A DNA stretch of 48,242 bases from JAFDVL01 sp043783625 (GTDB lineage: Bacteria; Acidobacteriota; Blastocatellia; RBC074), in contig JAYVZE010000083.1 in assembly GCA_043783625.1 (NCBI GenBank), positions 1 through 48,242 of the forward strand. Reading direction: 5' to 3'. Position 1 is the stretch's first letter; each line of letters starts with the position of its first letter. Both the position numbers and the translations under genes were made by a program. Shown here piece by piece: positions 1 through 7,469 of the stretch. A model generated the notes under the pieces. That model searched no databases. It was not told where the DNA came from and saw nothing but the letters and a program-made list of their open reading frames with translations.

Positions 1-37
1 CGTCGGTGCCGGTACCATTTCTGATATTGTCGAATAA
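1..37 (+). CDS. tuf: Elongation factor Tu, last 11 residues (partial)
   Basis: The window opens inside a coding region that ends with the residues VGAGTISDIVE and a TAA stop at 35-37. A Val-Gly-Ala-Gly tail of this kind is the usual C-terminus of EF-Tu, the GTPase that carries aminoacyl-tRNA to the ribosome. tuf directly ahead of rpsJ is the classical str-to-S10 operon junction, which supports the call. Only 11 codons are visible, so the assignment leans on context as much as sequence. Confidence 0.75.
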   Translation, partial: VGAGTISDIVE

Positions 38-125
38 GGAAAGTGTGCTGAGTAGATAGTGCTGAGTCCTGAGCTAATACGCTCAACACTCAGGACTCAA
101 AGCTCAGTACTCAGTACTGCAATTT
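38..125. repeat. Heptad-periodic inverted element between tuf and rpsJ
   Basis: The whole tuf-rpsJ gap is built from 7-base units. On the left AGTGCTG starts at 58 and AGTCCTG at 65. On the right ACTCAGG starts at 88, ACTCAAA at 95, GCTCAGT at 102 and ACTCAGT at 109. The two halves are complementary: TGAGTCCTGAG at 63-73 pairs perfectly with 89-99 across a 15-base loop. The last unit runs through ATTT directly into the rpsJ ATG at 126, leaving no Shine-Dalgarno sequence. Confidence 0.8.
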
Positions 126-449
126 ATGTTGAACGAAAAAATCAGAATTAGACTCAAGGCCTATGATTATCGAGTACTCGATCAGTCAACGGCAGAAATT
201 ATTGAGACTGCTAAGCGAACTGGGGCAAGGGTAGCGGGACCGATCCCCTTACCAACTGTCAAAAATAAATGGACGGTACTCAAGTCGCCACACGTTGATA
301 AGAAGTCACGTGAGCAGTTTGAAATTCGCACTCATAAGCGTTTGATGGACATTCTTGATCCAACCGCACAGACGATGGAAGCTTTGATGAAGCTTGATCT
401 TCCTGCTGGCGTGGACGCGGAAATTAAAGCCTTCGGACGTAACCGATAG
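126..449 (+). CDS. rpsJ: 30S ribosomal protein S10
   Basis: S10 sits in the head of the 30S subunit and, as NusE, also joins NusB in transcription antitermination complexes. The 107-residue length is normal. The family signatures IRIRLKAYDYR near the N-terminus, GPIPLPT and the SPHVDKKSREQFE loop in the middle are all present. It is the first gene of the S10 operon. The ATG at 126 fits the family start, but the upstream sequence is a heptad repeat element with no AGGAGG-like site, so initiation is not obviously Shine-Dalgarno driven. Confidence 0.97.
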   Translation: MLNEKIRIRLKAYDYRVLDQSTAEIIETAKRTGARVAGPIPLPTVKNKWTVLKSPHVDKKSREQFEIRTHKRLMDILDPTAQTMEALMKLDLPAGVDAEIKAFGRNR

Positions 450-521
450 TTTTTAGTTTGCATCACTAAAATTCGTCGCAGATCGCCCGGAAGCGGTTTG
501 CACTAGACGGAGTAAATTAAA

Positions 522-1151
522 ATGGTGAACGGCATTATTGGTAAAAAGCTGGGTATGACGCAAATCTTTGCGGCAGATGGCACTGTGACTCCGGTGACAG
601 TAGTCAAAGCCGGACCTTGCGTTGTGGTACAGCGAAAGACCGTTTCAACCGACGGCTACGAAGCTGTGCAGTTGGGGTTTGTGGACGACAAGAGTCCCAA
701 GAACATCAACAAACCGATGAAAGGTCATTTCGACAAAGCGGGCATTCCACCCACGAAAATTCTTAAGGAATTAAGAATTCAGAATGGGGAAGAAGTCACC
801 GTGGGCGATAAAATCTTAATTGATCAATTCGCTGCAAACGATCTGGTCGAGGTTGTCGGAACAAGTAAAGGGCGCGGTTTCGCGGGCTTTATTAAACGAC
901 ACGGGTTTAGTGGCGGTCGAGCTTCCCACGGTTCGATGTTCCATCGTGCTCCTGGTTCGATTGGTCAATCTGCTTACCCGTCACGTGTTATCAAAGGCAC
1001 TAAGATGGCTGGGCACATGGGCGTTGAACGTAAAACGGTCAAAAATCTAAAAGTCATGCAAGTCAATGCAGAAGAAAATCTGCTGTTGATTCGCGGCGCG
1101 TTGCCTGGCCCAAACGGTAGCATCGTGTTAATTAAAAAAGTTAATAAGTAA
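522..1151 (+). CDS. rplC: 50S ribosomal protein L3
   Basis: L3 is an early assembly protein of the large subunit whose loop reaches toward the peptidyl-transferase centre. The 209-residue product has the IGKKLGMTQIF start, the GRGFAGFIKRHGF segment, the SHGSMFHRAPGSIG loop and the GALPGPNGSIVLI end typical of the family. GGAG at 509-512 lies nine bases before the ATG at 522. It is 72 bases after rpsJ and 17 bases before rplD. Confidence 0.97.
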   Translation: MVNGIIGKKLGMTQIFAADGTVTPVTVVKAGPCVVVQRKTVSTDGYEAVQLGFVDDKSPKNINKPMKGHFDKAGIPPTKILKELRIQNGEEVTVGDKILIDQFAANDLVEVVGTSKGRGFAGFIKRHGFSGGRASHGSMFHRAPGSIGQSAYPSRVIKGTKMAGHMGVERKTVKNLKVMQVNAEENLLLIRGALPGPNGSIVLIKKVNK

Positions 1152-1168
1152 ACAGTCAGGGTGCAGCA

Positions 1169-1795
1169 ATGCCGACGATTGAAATTAAAAATTTAAGTAA
1201 TCAAGTGGTGGGCGAAATAAATCTTAGTGATGAGGTTTTTGGTGCCCCCCTCAACGAGGCGTTGATCTACGACGCCCTCAAAAACTATCAAGCCAATCAA
1301 CGGCAGGGAAATTCTGCGACGAAAACTCGTGGTAATACCTCTGGTAGCGGCAAGAAGTTGTGGAAGCAAAAAGGCACTGGTCGTGCTCGTATTGCAAGTT
1401 TACGTTCGCCACTTTGGAAAGGTGGCGGTAACGTTCACGGCCCGCAACCGCGTGATTGGACTTACGAGCTTCCAAAGAAAATGAAGCGTGGCGCGTTAAG
1501 GTCAGTTCTTTCAGAACGGCTACGTGAAGGAAATCTTGTTGTTGTCGAAGACCTGACGTTAGCCAATCATAAGACCAAAAGTTTTGTGGCGGTGGTGAAG
1601 GCTTTAGGGCTAAGCAAGAGAGCGTTATTTGTGACTGCCTCAGCGAGTGATAATTTTGCCTTTGCTTCACAAAATGTTAAAGGGATGACCCTAGCAGTGG
1701 ATGCAAACGTGAATATCTATGACGTGATTTACCACGAAAAGGTGATTCTCACGCGCGAAGCAGTTAATGTCCTGCAAGAAAAACTGAGCAAGTAA
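1169..1795 (+). CDS. rplD: 50S ribosomal protein L4
   Basis: L4 lines the polypeptide exit tunnel. In E. coli it also represses its own S10 operon, but no E. coli-like S10 leader is seen here. The 208-residue protein carries the long conserved tunnel loop, with KLWKQKGTGRAR and the GGGNVHGPQPRDW motif near residues 65-100, and a C-terminal Rossmann-like half with VVVEDL. Stop and the rplW start are four bases apart, so the two are tightly coupled. Confidence 0.97.
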   Translation: MPTIEIKNLSNQVVGEINLSDEVFGAPLNEALIYDALKNYQANQRQGNSATKTRGNTSGSGKKLWKQKGTGRARIASLRSPLWKGGGNVHGPQPRDWTYELPKKMKRGALRSVLSERLREGNLVVVEDLTLANHKTKSFVAVVKALGLSKRALFVTASASDNFAFASQNVKGMTLAVDANVNIYDVIYHEKVILTREAVNVLQEKLSK

Positions 1796-1799
1796 GGTT

Positions 1800-2111
1800 A
1801 TGAAAACGATTTGGGATGTAATCAAAGCGCCGGTCGTGACTGAAAAGGCGATGAAGGCCAAAGGCGATCTGGGAGAGTCAGTTGGTAAGCAAGTGCTGAC
1901 TTTTATTGTTGCGCATAGTGCCAATAAAAATAGTATCAAATATGCTGTTGAGACAATCTTCAAGCGTAAGGTTGGTGCTGTCAGAATTGTCAACGGGCGT
2001 GGACAAGAAGTACGCAGAGGCCGTTTGGTGGGTCGTAAGCCTGATTTTAAAAAAGCTTATGTCACCTTACAAAAAGGCGAACGCCTTGATGATTTCGGAG
2101 AAGTGATCTAG
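1800..2111 (+). CDS. rplW: 50S ribosomal protein L23
   Basis: L23 forms part of the tunnel exit and is the docking site for trigger factor and SRP. The 103-residue product starts with the typical WDVIKAPVVTEKA, has the NKNSIKYAVETIFKRKV segment, and then a basic loop (GRGQEVRRGRLVGRKPDFKKA). The start at 1800 is preceded by AAGGTT, giving both a short AAGG site and the GTT-ATG context seen at several other genes of this operon. Confidence 0.96.
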   Translation: MKTIWDVIKAPVVTEKAMKAKGDLGESVGKQVLTFIVAHSANKNSIKYAVETIFKRKVGAVRIVNGRGQEVRRGRLVGRKPDFKKAYVTLQKGERLDDFGEVI

Positions 2112-2151
2112 CTCAGGAACGAGTTTTATCCGGTATTGACTGGAGTTAAAG

Positions 2152-2976
2152 ATGGGAATTAAGAAGCTTACACCAACAAGTCCAGCGCGGCGCTTTCAGA
2201 CGTATCTCACGAATGATGAGTTGACGACTGATAAACCGTACAAGCCCCTAACATCGCATAAGTCACGTATCAACGGACGTAACAATTTAGGGCGAATTAC
2301 AATCAGGCATCGCGGACAGGGTCATAAACGTCAATACCGAATTATTGACTTCAAGCGCGATAAGGCTGGGATTCCGGCTAAAGTTGCAACCATTGAATAT
2401 GATCCGAATCGTTCAGCGAGAATCGCTCTCTTAAATTATGTAGACGGCGAGAAGCGGTATATTTTGGCACCAGTCGGTATCCACGTTGGGCAGGAAATTT
2501 TATCAGGAGTCGGAGCCGATATTTTAGTCGGTAATGCACTGCCACTTAAGAATATCCCGTTGGGTACGCAGGTTCATAACATTGAGCTTCGACCGGGTAA
2601 GGGCGGGCAGATGGCACGTAGTGCTGGAAGCTTTGCTCAGCTCGTAGCGAAAGAAGCTGGCATGGCTCAGTTACGTCTACCCTCTGGTGAAATCCGTAAA
2701 GTACCAGTCGAGTGTATGGCAACCGTTGGGCAGGTAGGTAATACTGAACACGAAAACGTTTCGCTTGGAAAAGCCGGACGTTCACGTTGGCTGGGAAGAC
2801 GTCCCTCAGTGCGCGGTGTGGTTATGAACCCGGTTGACCATCCGCACGGTGGTGGTGAAGGTCGCACCTCTGGTGGACGCAATCCGGTTACTCCCTGGGG
2901 TAAACCTACTCGTGGATATAAGACACGTTCTAATAAACGGACAGACAAGTTTATTGTCAAACGGAGAACGAAATAA
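2152..2976 (+). CDS. rplB: 50S ribosomal protein L2
   Basis: L2 is essential for subunit association and peptidyl-transferase activity. The 274-residue length is standard. The C-terminal signature NPVDHPHGGGEGRT, which contains the conserved histidine close to the catalytic centre, is intact, as is the basic tail with GYKTR and RRTK. GGAG at 2142-2145 is well placed before the ATG at 2152. A 38-base near-perfect palindrome follows the stop within seven bases. Confidence 0.98.
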   Translation: MGIKKLTPTSPARRFQTYLTNDELTTDKPYKPLTSHKSRINGRNNLGRITIRHRGQGHKRQYRIIDFKRDKAGIPAKVATIEYDPNRSARIALLNYVDGEKRYILAPVGIHVGQEILSGVGADILVGNALPLKNIPLGTQVHNIELRPGKGGQMARSAGSFAQLVAKEAGMAQLRLPSGEIRKVPVECMATVGQVGNTEHENVSLGKAGRSRWLGRRPSVRGVVMNPVDHPHGGGEGRTSGGRNPVTPWGKPTRGYKTRSNKRTDKFIVKRRTK

Positions 2977-2982
2977 AAGGTT

Positions 2983-3039
2983 TGAGTTGGAAGTGCTGAG
3001 CACTCAGTACTTCCAACTCAGTGCTCAGTACTAAAATTT
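2983..3039. repeat. Heptad-periodic palindrome between rplB and rpsS
   Basis: Bases 2983-3000 and 3003-3020 form an 18-base inverted repeat around a two-base centre, with one G-T wobble. The sequence is also 7-periodic: CACTCAG starts at 3001, AACTCAG at 3015, TGCTCAG at 3022. It shares the words GTGCTGAG and CTCAGTACT with the element at 38-125. It also ends the same way, in ATTT immediately before the next ATG (3040). Confidence 0.85.
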
Positions 3040-3324
3040 ATGGCACGTTCAGTTAAAAAGGGACCGTTCATTGATAAGCATCTTCAGAAGGCAATAGACA
3101 AGATGAACGCTGCGCGAGAGAAGAAAGTCCATAAGACTTGGTCGCGCCGCTCGACTCTGGCACCTGATATGGTGGGTCATACGCTTGCTTGTCACAATGG
3201 GAAAAAATTTATTCCGGTTTATGTGACTGAAAACATGGTTGGTCACAAGTTAGGTGAATTTTCACCTACAAGAACATTCAAAGGGCACGCAGACAAGTCG
3301 GAAAAATCTGCGGGCAAGAGATAG
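3040..3324 (+). CDS. rpsS: 30S ribosomal protein S19
   Basis: S19 binds 16S rRNA in the head with S13 and contacts the A-site tRNA. At 94 residues it is full length, with the RSVKKGPFIDKHL N-terminus and the central HNGKKFIPVYVT and GHKLGEFSPTRTF motifs. The start follows a heptad element directly, and no Shine-Dalgarno is visible in the 20 bases upstream. Confidence 0.97.
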   Translation: MARSVKKGPFIDKHLQKAIDKMNAAREKKVHKTWSRRSTLAPDMVGHTLACHNGKKFIPVYVTENMVGHKLGEFSPTRTFKGHADKSEKSAGKR

Positions 3325-3399
3325 TGATGAATGATGAGAGCTGTGGATAAGGGTTACCCCTTGACTAGCACTCAGCATTCCTACTTCATTGTTGGAATT
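3325..3399. repeat. Degenerate heptad-like element between rpsS and rplV
   Basis: The 75-base gap shows a weaker form of the 7-base pattern. TGATGAA is followed by TGATGAG at its left end. AGCACTC then AGCATTC occur at about 3367-3380, in roughly complementary vocabulary. It is open in the rplV frame and would add 23 residues, but those residues look nothing like L22, so it is treated as intergenic. Confidence 0.45.
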
Positions 3400-3768
3400 A
3401 TGGAAGCACAAGCATCGGTCAAGAATATCAAAGGTTCATCTCAGAAAGCCAAGCTGGTCATTGATCTGATTCGTGGTCGTAAGGTGAATGAGGCTTTGTC
3501 AATTCTGAAGTTTACCAATAAGCGCGCCACCCATCCGGTCGAGATGGTACTGCGCTCAGCGATTGCCAATGCCGCAGTAAAAGCCGAAGCTGCCAATGTC
3601 ATTGTTGATCCTGATGATTTGTATGTCAGCGAATGTTTTGTTGGCAAAGGCGTCACGAAAAATCGCCGCCGCGTTCGTCCGGCTCCTATGGGACGCGCTT
3701 ATCGAGAGCGTCGTCACTACAGCCACATCACTATTTGCGTTTCCAATGAAAAGGAAGCAGGCAACTAA
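3400..3768 (+). CDS. rplV: 50S ribosomal protein L22
   Basis: L22 lines the exit tunnel through its long beta hairpin, a known site of macrolide-resistance mutations. The 122-residue product starts MEAQASVKNIKGSSQKAK, the conserved N-terminus, so the ATG at 3400 is preferred over an in-frame upstream ATG at 3331. The hairpin residues RRVRPAPMGRAYRER are present near the C-terminus. The stop is 12 bases before rpsC. Confidence 0.95.
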   Translation: MEAQASVKNIKGSSQKAKLVIDLIRGRKVNEALSILKFTNKRATHPVEMVLRSAIANAAVKAEAANVIVDPDDLYVSECFVGKGVTKNRRRVRPAPMGRAYRERRHYSHITICVSNEKEAGN

Positions 3769-3780
3769 CACGGAGTTACG

Positions 3781-4431
3781 ATGGGTCAGAAAGTACACCC
3801 TTACGGTTTCAGGCTTGGATACAATCGCGGATGGCATTCCCGTTGGTACGCCAAAAAAGATTTTGGCAAGCTCCTGCTTGAAGACCTTAAATTGAAAAAA
3901 GAATTGAAGAAGCGTTTTGAGAGTGCAGGTGTCTCTCAGATCGAAATTGATCGTGCTGCTAACCGCTTGAAAATTATTATCTATACTTCGCGTCCGGGTA
4001 TTATCATCGGACGTAAGGGATCAGAAATTGACAAGCTCAAGCAGGAAATCGGTCGCCGCACCGGTCGTGATGTCTTCATCAATATTCAGGAAATTCATAA
4101 GCCTGAGCTAAACGCTCAACTGCAAGCCGAGAAAATTGCGCAGCAGTTGGAGAAGCGTGTAGCGTTTAGACGTGCTTTGCGTAAAAGCCTCGAAGAAGCG
4201 CAGCGATTTGGTGCTCAGGGTATCAAAGTTCGTATCTCAGGGCGCTTGAATGGAGCTGAAATTGCTCGTTCTGAATGGGCTTTGCAAGGTCGTTTACCTT
4301 TGCATACATTGCGCGCTGATATTGATTATGGTTTCGCCGAAGCGCATACGACGTATGGCGTCATCGGCATTAAAGTTTGGATTTATCGCGGAGACATTAT
4401 GAATGCCCGCGAAGCAATGATGAAGCGATAA
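3781..4431 (+). CDS. rpsC: 30S ribosomal protein S3
   Basis: S3 forms part of the mRNA entry channel. The 216-residue protein has the GQKVHPYGFRLG N-terminus, a KH domain with the GxxG-type loop (IIIGRKGSEI) near residues 76-85, and the C-terminal GVIGIKVWIYRGD motif. GGAG at 3772-3775 is five bases ahead of the ATG. A one-directional heptad element fills the gap to rplP. Confidence 0.97.
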   Translation: MGQKVHPYGFRLGYNRGWHSRWYAKKDFGKLLLEDLKLKKELKKRFESAGVSQIEIDRAANRLKIIIYTSRPGIIIGRKGSEIDKLKQEIGRRTGRDVFINIQEIHKPELNAQLQAEKIAQQLEKRVAFRRALRKSLEEAQRFGAQGIKVRISGRLNGAEIARSEWALQGRLPLHTLRADIDYGFAEAHTTYGVIGIKVWIYRGDIMNAREAMMKR

Positions 4432-4448
4432 GCAGCAGTAATCGGCAA

Positions 4449-4500
4449 ATGCTGAGAGCTGAACAGATAGGCTGTAAACTGAAAGCTGAGAGCTAATAAA
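4449..4500 (+). repeat. Heptad tandem element between rpsC and rplP
   Basis: Seven consecutive 7-base units end three bases before the rplP ATG. The core word GCTGA recurs at the same phase, as in ATGCTGA at 4449, GAGCTGA at 4456 and AGCTGAG at 4484. GCTGAGAGCT occurs exactly at 4451-4460 and 4485-4494. Unlike the other elements it has little inverted symmetry. No Shine-Dalgarno remains for rplP. Confidence 0.75.
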
Positions 4501-4938
4501 ATGGCTGAGTATAAAACTCCAAAAAAAGTTAAATATCGTCGCCAGCAGCGTGGGCGCAGAGCAGGCACCGCCCAGCGAGGTGCTGAGGTCGCGTTCGGTG
4601 AATTTGCGTTGAAAGCAACTGAAGCCGCGTGGATTACTGGTAAACAAATCGAAGCTGGTCGTATTGCCATCACACGTCATGTGAAGCGTGGTGGTAAGCT
4701 CTGGATTCGTATTTTCCCAGATAAGCCGATCACTAAAAAGCCCGCTGAAACACGTATGGGTAAAGGTAAAGGCGCACCTGAAGGCTGGGTTGCGGTAGTC
4801 AAGCCGGGGCGCATCATCTTTGAGATGGAAGGTGTAACCCGTGAATTGGCTTTAGAAGCAATGCGTTTGGCTGCTGCAAAACTTCCAATTAAGACCAAGT
4901 TCGTCACTCGTGAAGAACAAGAGGGAGGAATGCTATGA
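4501..4938 (+). CDS. rplP: 50S ribosomal protein L16
   Basis: L16 helps position the A-site tRNA and is a late assembly protein. The 145-residue product contains the VKYRRQQRGRR start region, the RGGKLWIRIFPD motif and the RMGKGKGAPEGWVA signature near residues 80-97. Its stop overlaps the rpmC start by four bases (ATGA at 4935-4938), indicating translational coupling. Confidence 0.96.
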   Translation: MAEYKTPKKVKYRRQQRGRRAGTAQRGAEVAFGEFALKATEAAWITGKQIEAGRIAITRHVKRGGKLWIRIFPDKPITKKPAETRMGKGKGAPEGWVAVVKPGRIIFEMEGVTRELALEAMRLAAAKLPIKTKFVTREEQEGGML

Positions 4939-5147
4939 ACCCCAAACTCGTAGATACACGTAAACTTTCCAACGAAGAATTAGCTGCGCGAGAATTGCAA
5001 CTACGCGAATCAATGTTTCGCCTCAACTTTAAAAAAGTACTGGGTGATATTGAAACTGTTGGACAGATTCGTAAAAACAAGAAAGAACTGGCGCGAGTCA
5101 AGACACTGCTGAGTGCGCGTGCGCTGGGGATAGAGAAACAAGCGTAA
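4935..5147 (+). CDS. rpmC: 50S ribosomal protein L29
   Basis: L29 is a small two-helix protein beside the tunnel exit. The 70-residue product has the usual helical hairpin pattern (LSNEELAARELQLRESMFRL then IRKNKKELARVKTLLSAR). It starts inside the rplP stop, with GGAGG in the final codons of rplP acting as its ribosome binding site. Confidence 0.95.
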   Translation: MNPKLVDTRKLSNEELAARELQLRESMFRLNFKKVLGDIETVGQIRKNKKELARVKTLLSARALGIEKQA

Positions 5148-5154
5148 TCCAGTT

Positions 5155-5451
5155 ATGTCAGAAACTAATATTGCAGTTGAAGCCAGTGCTACTTCTACCC
5201 AAGGTCGTCGCAGCGAAAAAATTGGCATTGTGTCCAGCGATAAAATGCTCAAGACAGTTGTCGTGCGTGTGGACAGGTTAATCAAGCATCCGACCTACAA
5301 GCGATATGTGCGTCGTCGTAATAAATTTATGGCGCACAATGAAATTGAGGGCGTCTCAATCGGTGATCGAGTTCGCATCGTTGAGACACGACCGCTTTCG
5401 GCCAGAAAGCGCTGGCAGGTTGTAGAAGTTTTGCGTAAGGCAAGTAAATAG
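5155..5451 (+). CDS. rpsQ: 30S ribosomal protein S17
   Basis: S17 is an OB-fold primary binder of 16S rRNA. The core beginning GIVSSDKMLKTVVVRVDR and the HPTYKRYVRRRNKF segment are diagnostic. At 98 residues it carries an extra N-terminal tail of about 18 residues (MSETNIAVEASATSTQG) ahead of the fold. An internal start cannot be excluded but none is better placed. The start context is GTT-ATG. Confidence 0.95.
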   Translation: MSETNIAVEASATSTQGRRSEKIGIVSSDKMLKTVVVRVDRLIKHPTYKRYVRRRNKFMAHNEIEGVSIGDRVRIVETRPLSARKRWQVVEVLRKASK

Positions 5452-5514
5452 GATGTAGGTTTAGAGATCAGGATATAAAATCCTTGATCCTGAATCTTCG
5501 CTCCTTTCAGGAGT
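5452..5514. repeat. Heptad element with a hairpin over the rplN ribosome binding site
   Basis: Seven-base units are visible, for example GATCAGG at 5466, ATCCTTG at 5480 and ATCCTGA at 5487. The halves are complementary, with TCAGGAT at 5468-5474 pairing with 5487-5493. Immediately downstream CTCCT at 5501-5505 can pair with AGGAG at 5509-5513. That AGGAG is the Shine-Dalgarno of rplN, seven bases before its ATG. Confidence 0.65.
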
Positions 5515-5520
5515 CTAGTT

Positions 5521-5889
5521 ATGGTTCAAATGAGATCGGTTCTGGATGTTGCTGATAACTCCGGGGCTAAGAAAATTTCGATGATTGGTTCTATTGGTGG
5601 CAGTACGGGTAAGCGTGCCAGCATCGGGGATATTATTACGGCTTCTGTTAAAGAAGCGAATCCCGATGGAACGGTGAAGAAAAAACAAGTGGTCAAGGCT
5701 GTGATCGTCCGTACGCGCAAAGAAGTTCGTCGCAAAGACGGAACTTATATTCGCTTTGATCAAAATGCTGCTGTCATCGTCAAGGCTGATGGTGAACCGG
5801 TTGGCACTCGCGTCTTTGGACCAGTAGCTCGTGAATTACGAGAGCGTGGCTTTATGAAAATCGTCAGCCTCGCTCCAGAAGTGATCTAA
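5521..5889 (+). CDS. rplN: 50S ribosomal protein L14
   Basis: L14 lies at the subunit interface and binds the silencing factor RsfS. The 122-residue length is exact for the family. It has the MVQMRSVLDVADNSGAKKI start, the GxVKKKQVVKAVIVRTRKE strand region and the RVFGPVARELRERGFMKI C-terminus. First gene of the spc segment. Its AGGAG site sits in a small hairpin described separately. Confidence 0.97.
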   Translation: MVQMRSVLDVADNSGAKKISMIGSIGGSTGKRASIGDIITASVKEANPDGTVKKKQVVKAVIVRTRKEVRRKDGTYIRFDQNAAVIVKADGEPVGTRVFGPVARELRERGFMKIVSLAPEVI

Positions 5890-5906
5890 AATTAAGGTTT
5901 AGTGTA

Positions 5907-6218
5907 ATGAAAATCAAAAAAGGCGATCAAATTTTAGTAATAGCCGGACGCGACAAAGGCAAGCGCGGGCGTGTTACTGAAGTTATCAAAAGTAAAGACA
6001 GAGTTCTGGTAGAAGGGATCGGGATGATTAAGAAGGCGACTCGTCCAAATCCTAATGCCGGGATTCAAGGTGGAATTATAGAGAAAGAAGCTCCGATCCA
6101 CGCTTCAAACGTCATGTTAATCGAACCAGGCACCGGAAACCCAACTCGTGTGGGCTACAAGGTTGTAGAAGGTAAAAAAGTTCGTGTCTCACGAAAGACT
6201 GGCGCGGTAATTGAGTAA
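5907..6218 (+). CDS. rplX: 50S ribosomal protein L24
   Basis: L24 is an assembly initiator near the tunnel exit. The 103-residue protein has the KOW motif at its N-terminus (KKGDQILVIAGRDKGKRG) and the NPNAGIQGGIIEKEAPIHASNV segment typical of the family. The gap from rplN is 17 bases. Its stop at 6216-6218 is five bases before the preferred rplE start. Confidence 0.96.
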   Translation: MKIKKGDQILVIAGRDKGKRGRVTEVIKSKDRVLVEGIGMIKKATRPNPNAGIQGGIIEKEAPIHASNVMLIEPGTGNPTRVGYKVVEGKKVRVSRKTGAVIE

Positions 6219-6222
6219 AGTT

Positions 6223-6765
6223 ATGGCAGCAAGACTTAAAGAAAAATTTAATCAGGAAATCGCTCCCTCTTTGGCAAAAGAGTTTGGTTATAAGAATCCA
6301 ATGAGTATTCCACGGATTCAAAAAATTGTGCTCAATATGGGGCTTGGTGAAGCGATTTCTAATCAGAAAATAATTGATGTCGCCGTCAATGAGCTGGCTG
6401 TTGTGACCGGGCAAAAGCCGGTAGTGACAAAAGCCAAAAAGTCTATCGCACAGTTCAAGCTTCGTGAAGGCATGAGCATTGGTGCGATGGTGACTTTACG
6501 CGGTGATCGGATGTATGAATTTCTTGACCGCTTCATCAGTATTACCTTACCTCGAGTCCGTGACTTTCGTGGCGTTTCTCCAAAAGCGTTCGATGGTCGT
6601 GGTAACTATACTGTAGGTTTAAAAGATCAATTAATTTTTCCAGAAGTGGATTTTGGCAAAGTAGATAAGGCACGCGGGATGAACGTTTGTATCGTGACTA
6701 CCGCTACCAACGACGAGGAAGCTCGCTCTTTGCTGCGTCACTTTGGAATGCCGTTTAGACAATAG
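6223..6765 (+). CDS. rplE: 50S ribosomal protein L5
   Basis: L5 binds 5S rRNA and contacts P-site tRNA in the central protuberance. Residues PRIQKIVLNMGLGEA, KPVVTKAKKSIAQFKLREG and the FPEVDF segment identify it. The ATG at 6223 gives 180 residues, the normal length. An in-frame TTG at 6211 overlapping the rplX stop would add four residues and is considered less likely. Context is again GTT-ATG. Confidence 0.95.
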   Translation: MAARLKEKFNQEIAPSLAKEFGYKNPMSIPRIQKIVLNMGLGEAISNQKIIDVAVNELAVVTGQKPVVTKAKKSIAQFKLREGMSIGAMVTLRGDRMYEFLDRFISITLPRVRDFRGVSPKAFDGRGNYTVGLKDQLIFPEVDFGKVDKARGMNVCIVTTATNDEEARSLLRHFGMPFRQ

Positions 6766-6784
6766 TTTTGAGAGCTGAAAAGTT

Positions 6785-6970
6785 ATGGCAAAAACATCAA
6801 TGATGGTTAAGGCAGCTCGCCGACCGAAGTTCAAAGTAAGAGGGTACAACCGTTGCCAACGCTGTGGTCGTCCTCGTGCTTATCTCAGAAAATTTTCAGT
6901 TTGTCGTATTTGCTTTCGGCAACTCGCGCTGGCAGGTGAAATTCCGGGCGTTAAGAAATCGAGCTGGTAA
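6785..6970 (+). CDS. rpsN: 30S ribosomal protein S14, zinc-binding type
   Basis: S14 is a 30S head protein. This 61-residue form is the short C+ type (rpsZ/rpsN1), with four zinc-ligand cysteines at C24, C27, C40 and C43 in CxxC pairs. The C-terminal GEIPGVKKSSW is standard. It lies 19 bases after rplE with GTT directly before the ATG. Confidence 0.96.
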   Translation: MAKTSMMVKAARRPKFKVRGYNRCQRCGRPRAYLRKFSVCRICFRQLALAGEIPGVKKSSW

Positions 6971-7043
6971 ACAAAAGATTGTTAAGCTGTGAACGTGAGA
7001 GTGGAATCAGCCATTTTCAAACGCACCGCGAAAGGGATAACAA

Positions 7044-7439
7044 ATGGATCCGATAGCAGACATGCTCACTCGCATACGCAATGGAATTGGAGCTCAGCAT
7101 ACCAAAGTTGATATGCCGCATTCCAAGGTCAAAGGCGAAATTGCGCGAATCTTGAAAGAAGAAGGCTTTATCTCAAACTTTAGCGTCAAGACCGATGAAA
7201 TATCAGGTCATAAGACGCTTAGAGTTGTTCTCCGCTTCGGTGCGAATGGTGAAAGTGCAATTACGCATATTAGCCGTGTCTCGCTTCCAAGCCGTCGTGT
7301 TTATTCTCCCAAAAAAGAAATCCCGAAAGTCCTGGGTGGACTTGGAATCAATATTCTCAGTACTTCGCAAGGGCTAATGACTGGTAAAGCAGCCAGAAGA
7401 GCCAATGTCGGTGGCGAAGTAATGTGTAATGTTTACTAA
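7044..7439 (+). CDS. rpsH: 30S ribosomal protein S8
   Basis: S8 organises the central domain of 16S rRNA and in E. coli is the spc-operon repressor. The 131-residue product has the DPIADMLTRIRN N-terminus, a SLPSRRVY-containing middle and the GLMTGKAARRANVGGEVMCNVY end, where the family usually has STSxGxMTDxEAR. The 73-base gap before it holds no heptad element. Confidence 0.96.
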   Translation: MDPIADMLTRIRNGIGAQHTKVDMPHSKVKGEIARILKEEGFISNFSVKTDEISGHKTLRVVLRFGANGESAITHISRVSLPSRRVYSPKKEIPKVLGGLGINILSTSQGLMTGKAARRANVGGEVMCNVY

Positions 7440-7469
7440 TACGGATCAAAGGACAACGGGCAAAAAGTT

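Noticed and set aside
38..125. CRISPR-like array
   Set aside because: Units are only 7 bases, contiguous, vary within each array and are inverted about the centre; no spacers and no cas genes.
3331..3399. N-terminal extension of L22
   Set aside because: The extra 23 residues are unlike L22 and come from a repeat-like gap; the standard family start is at 3400.
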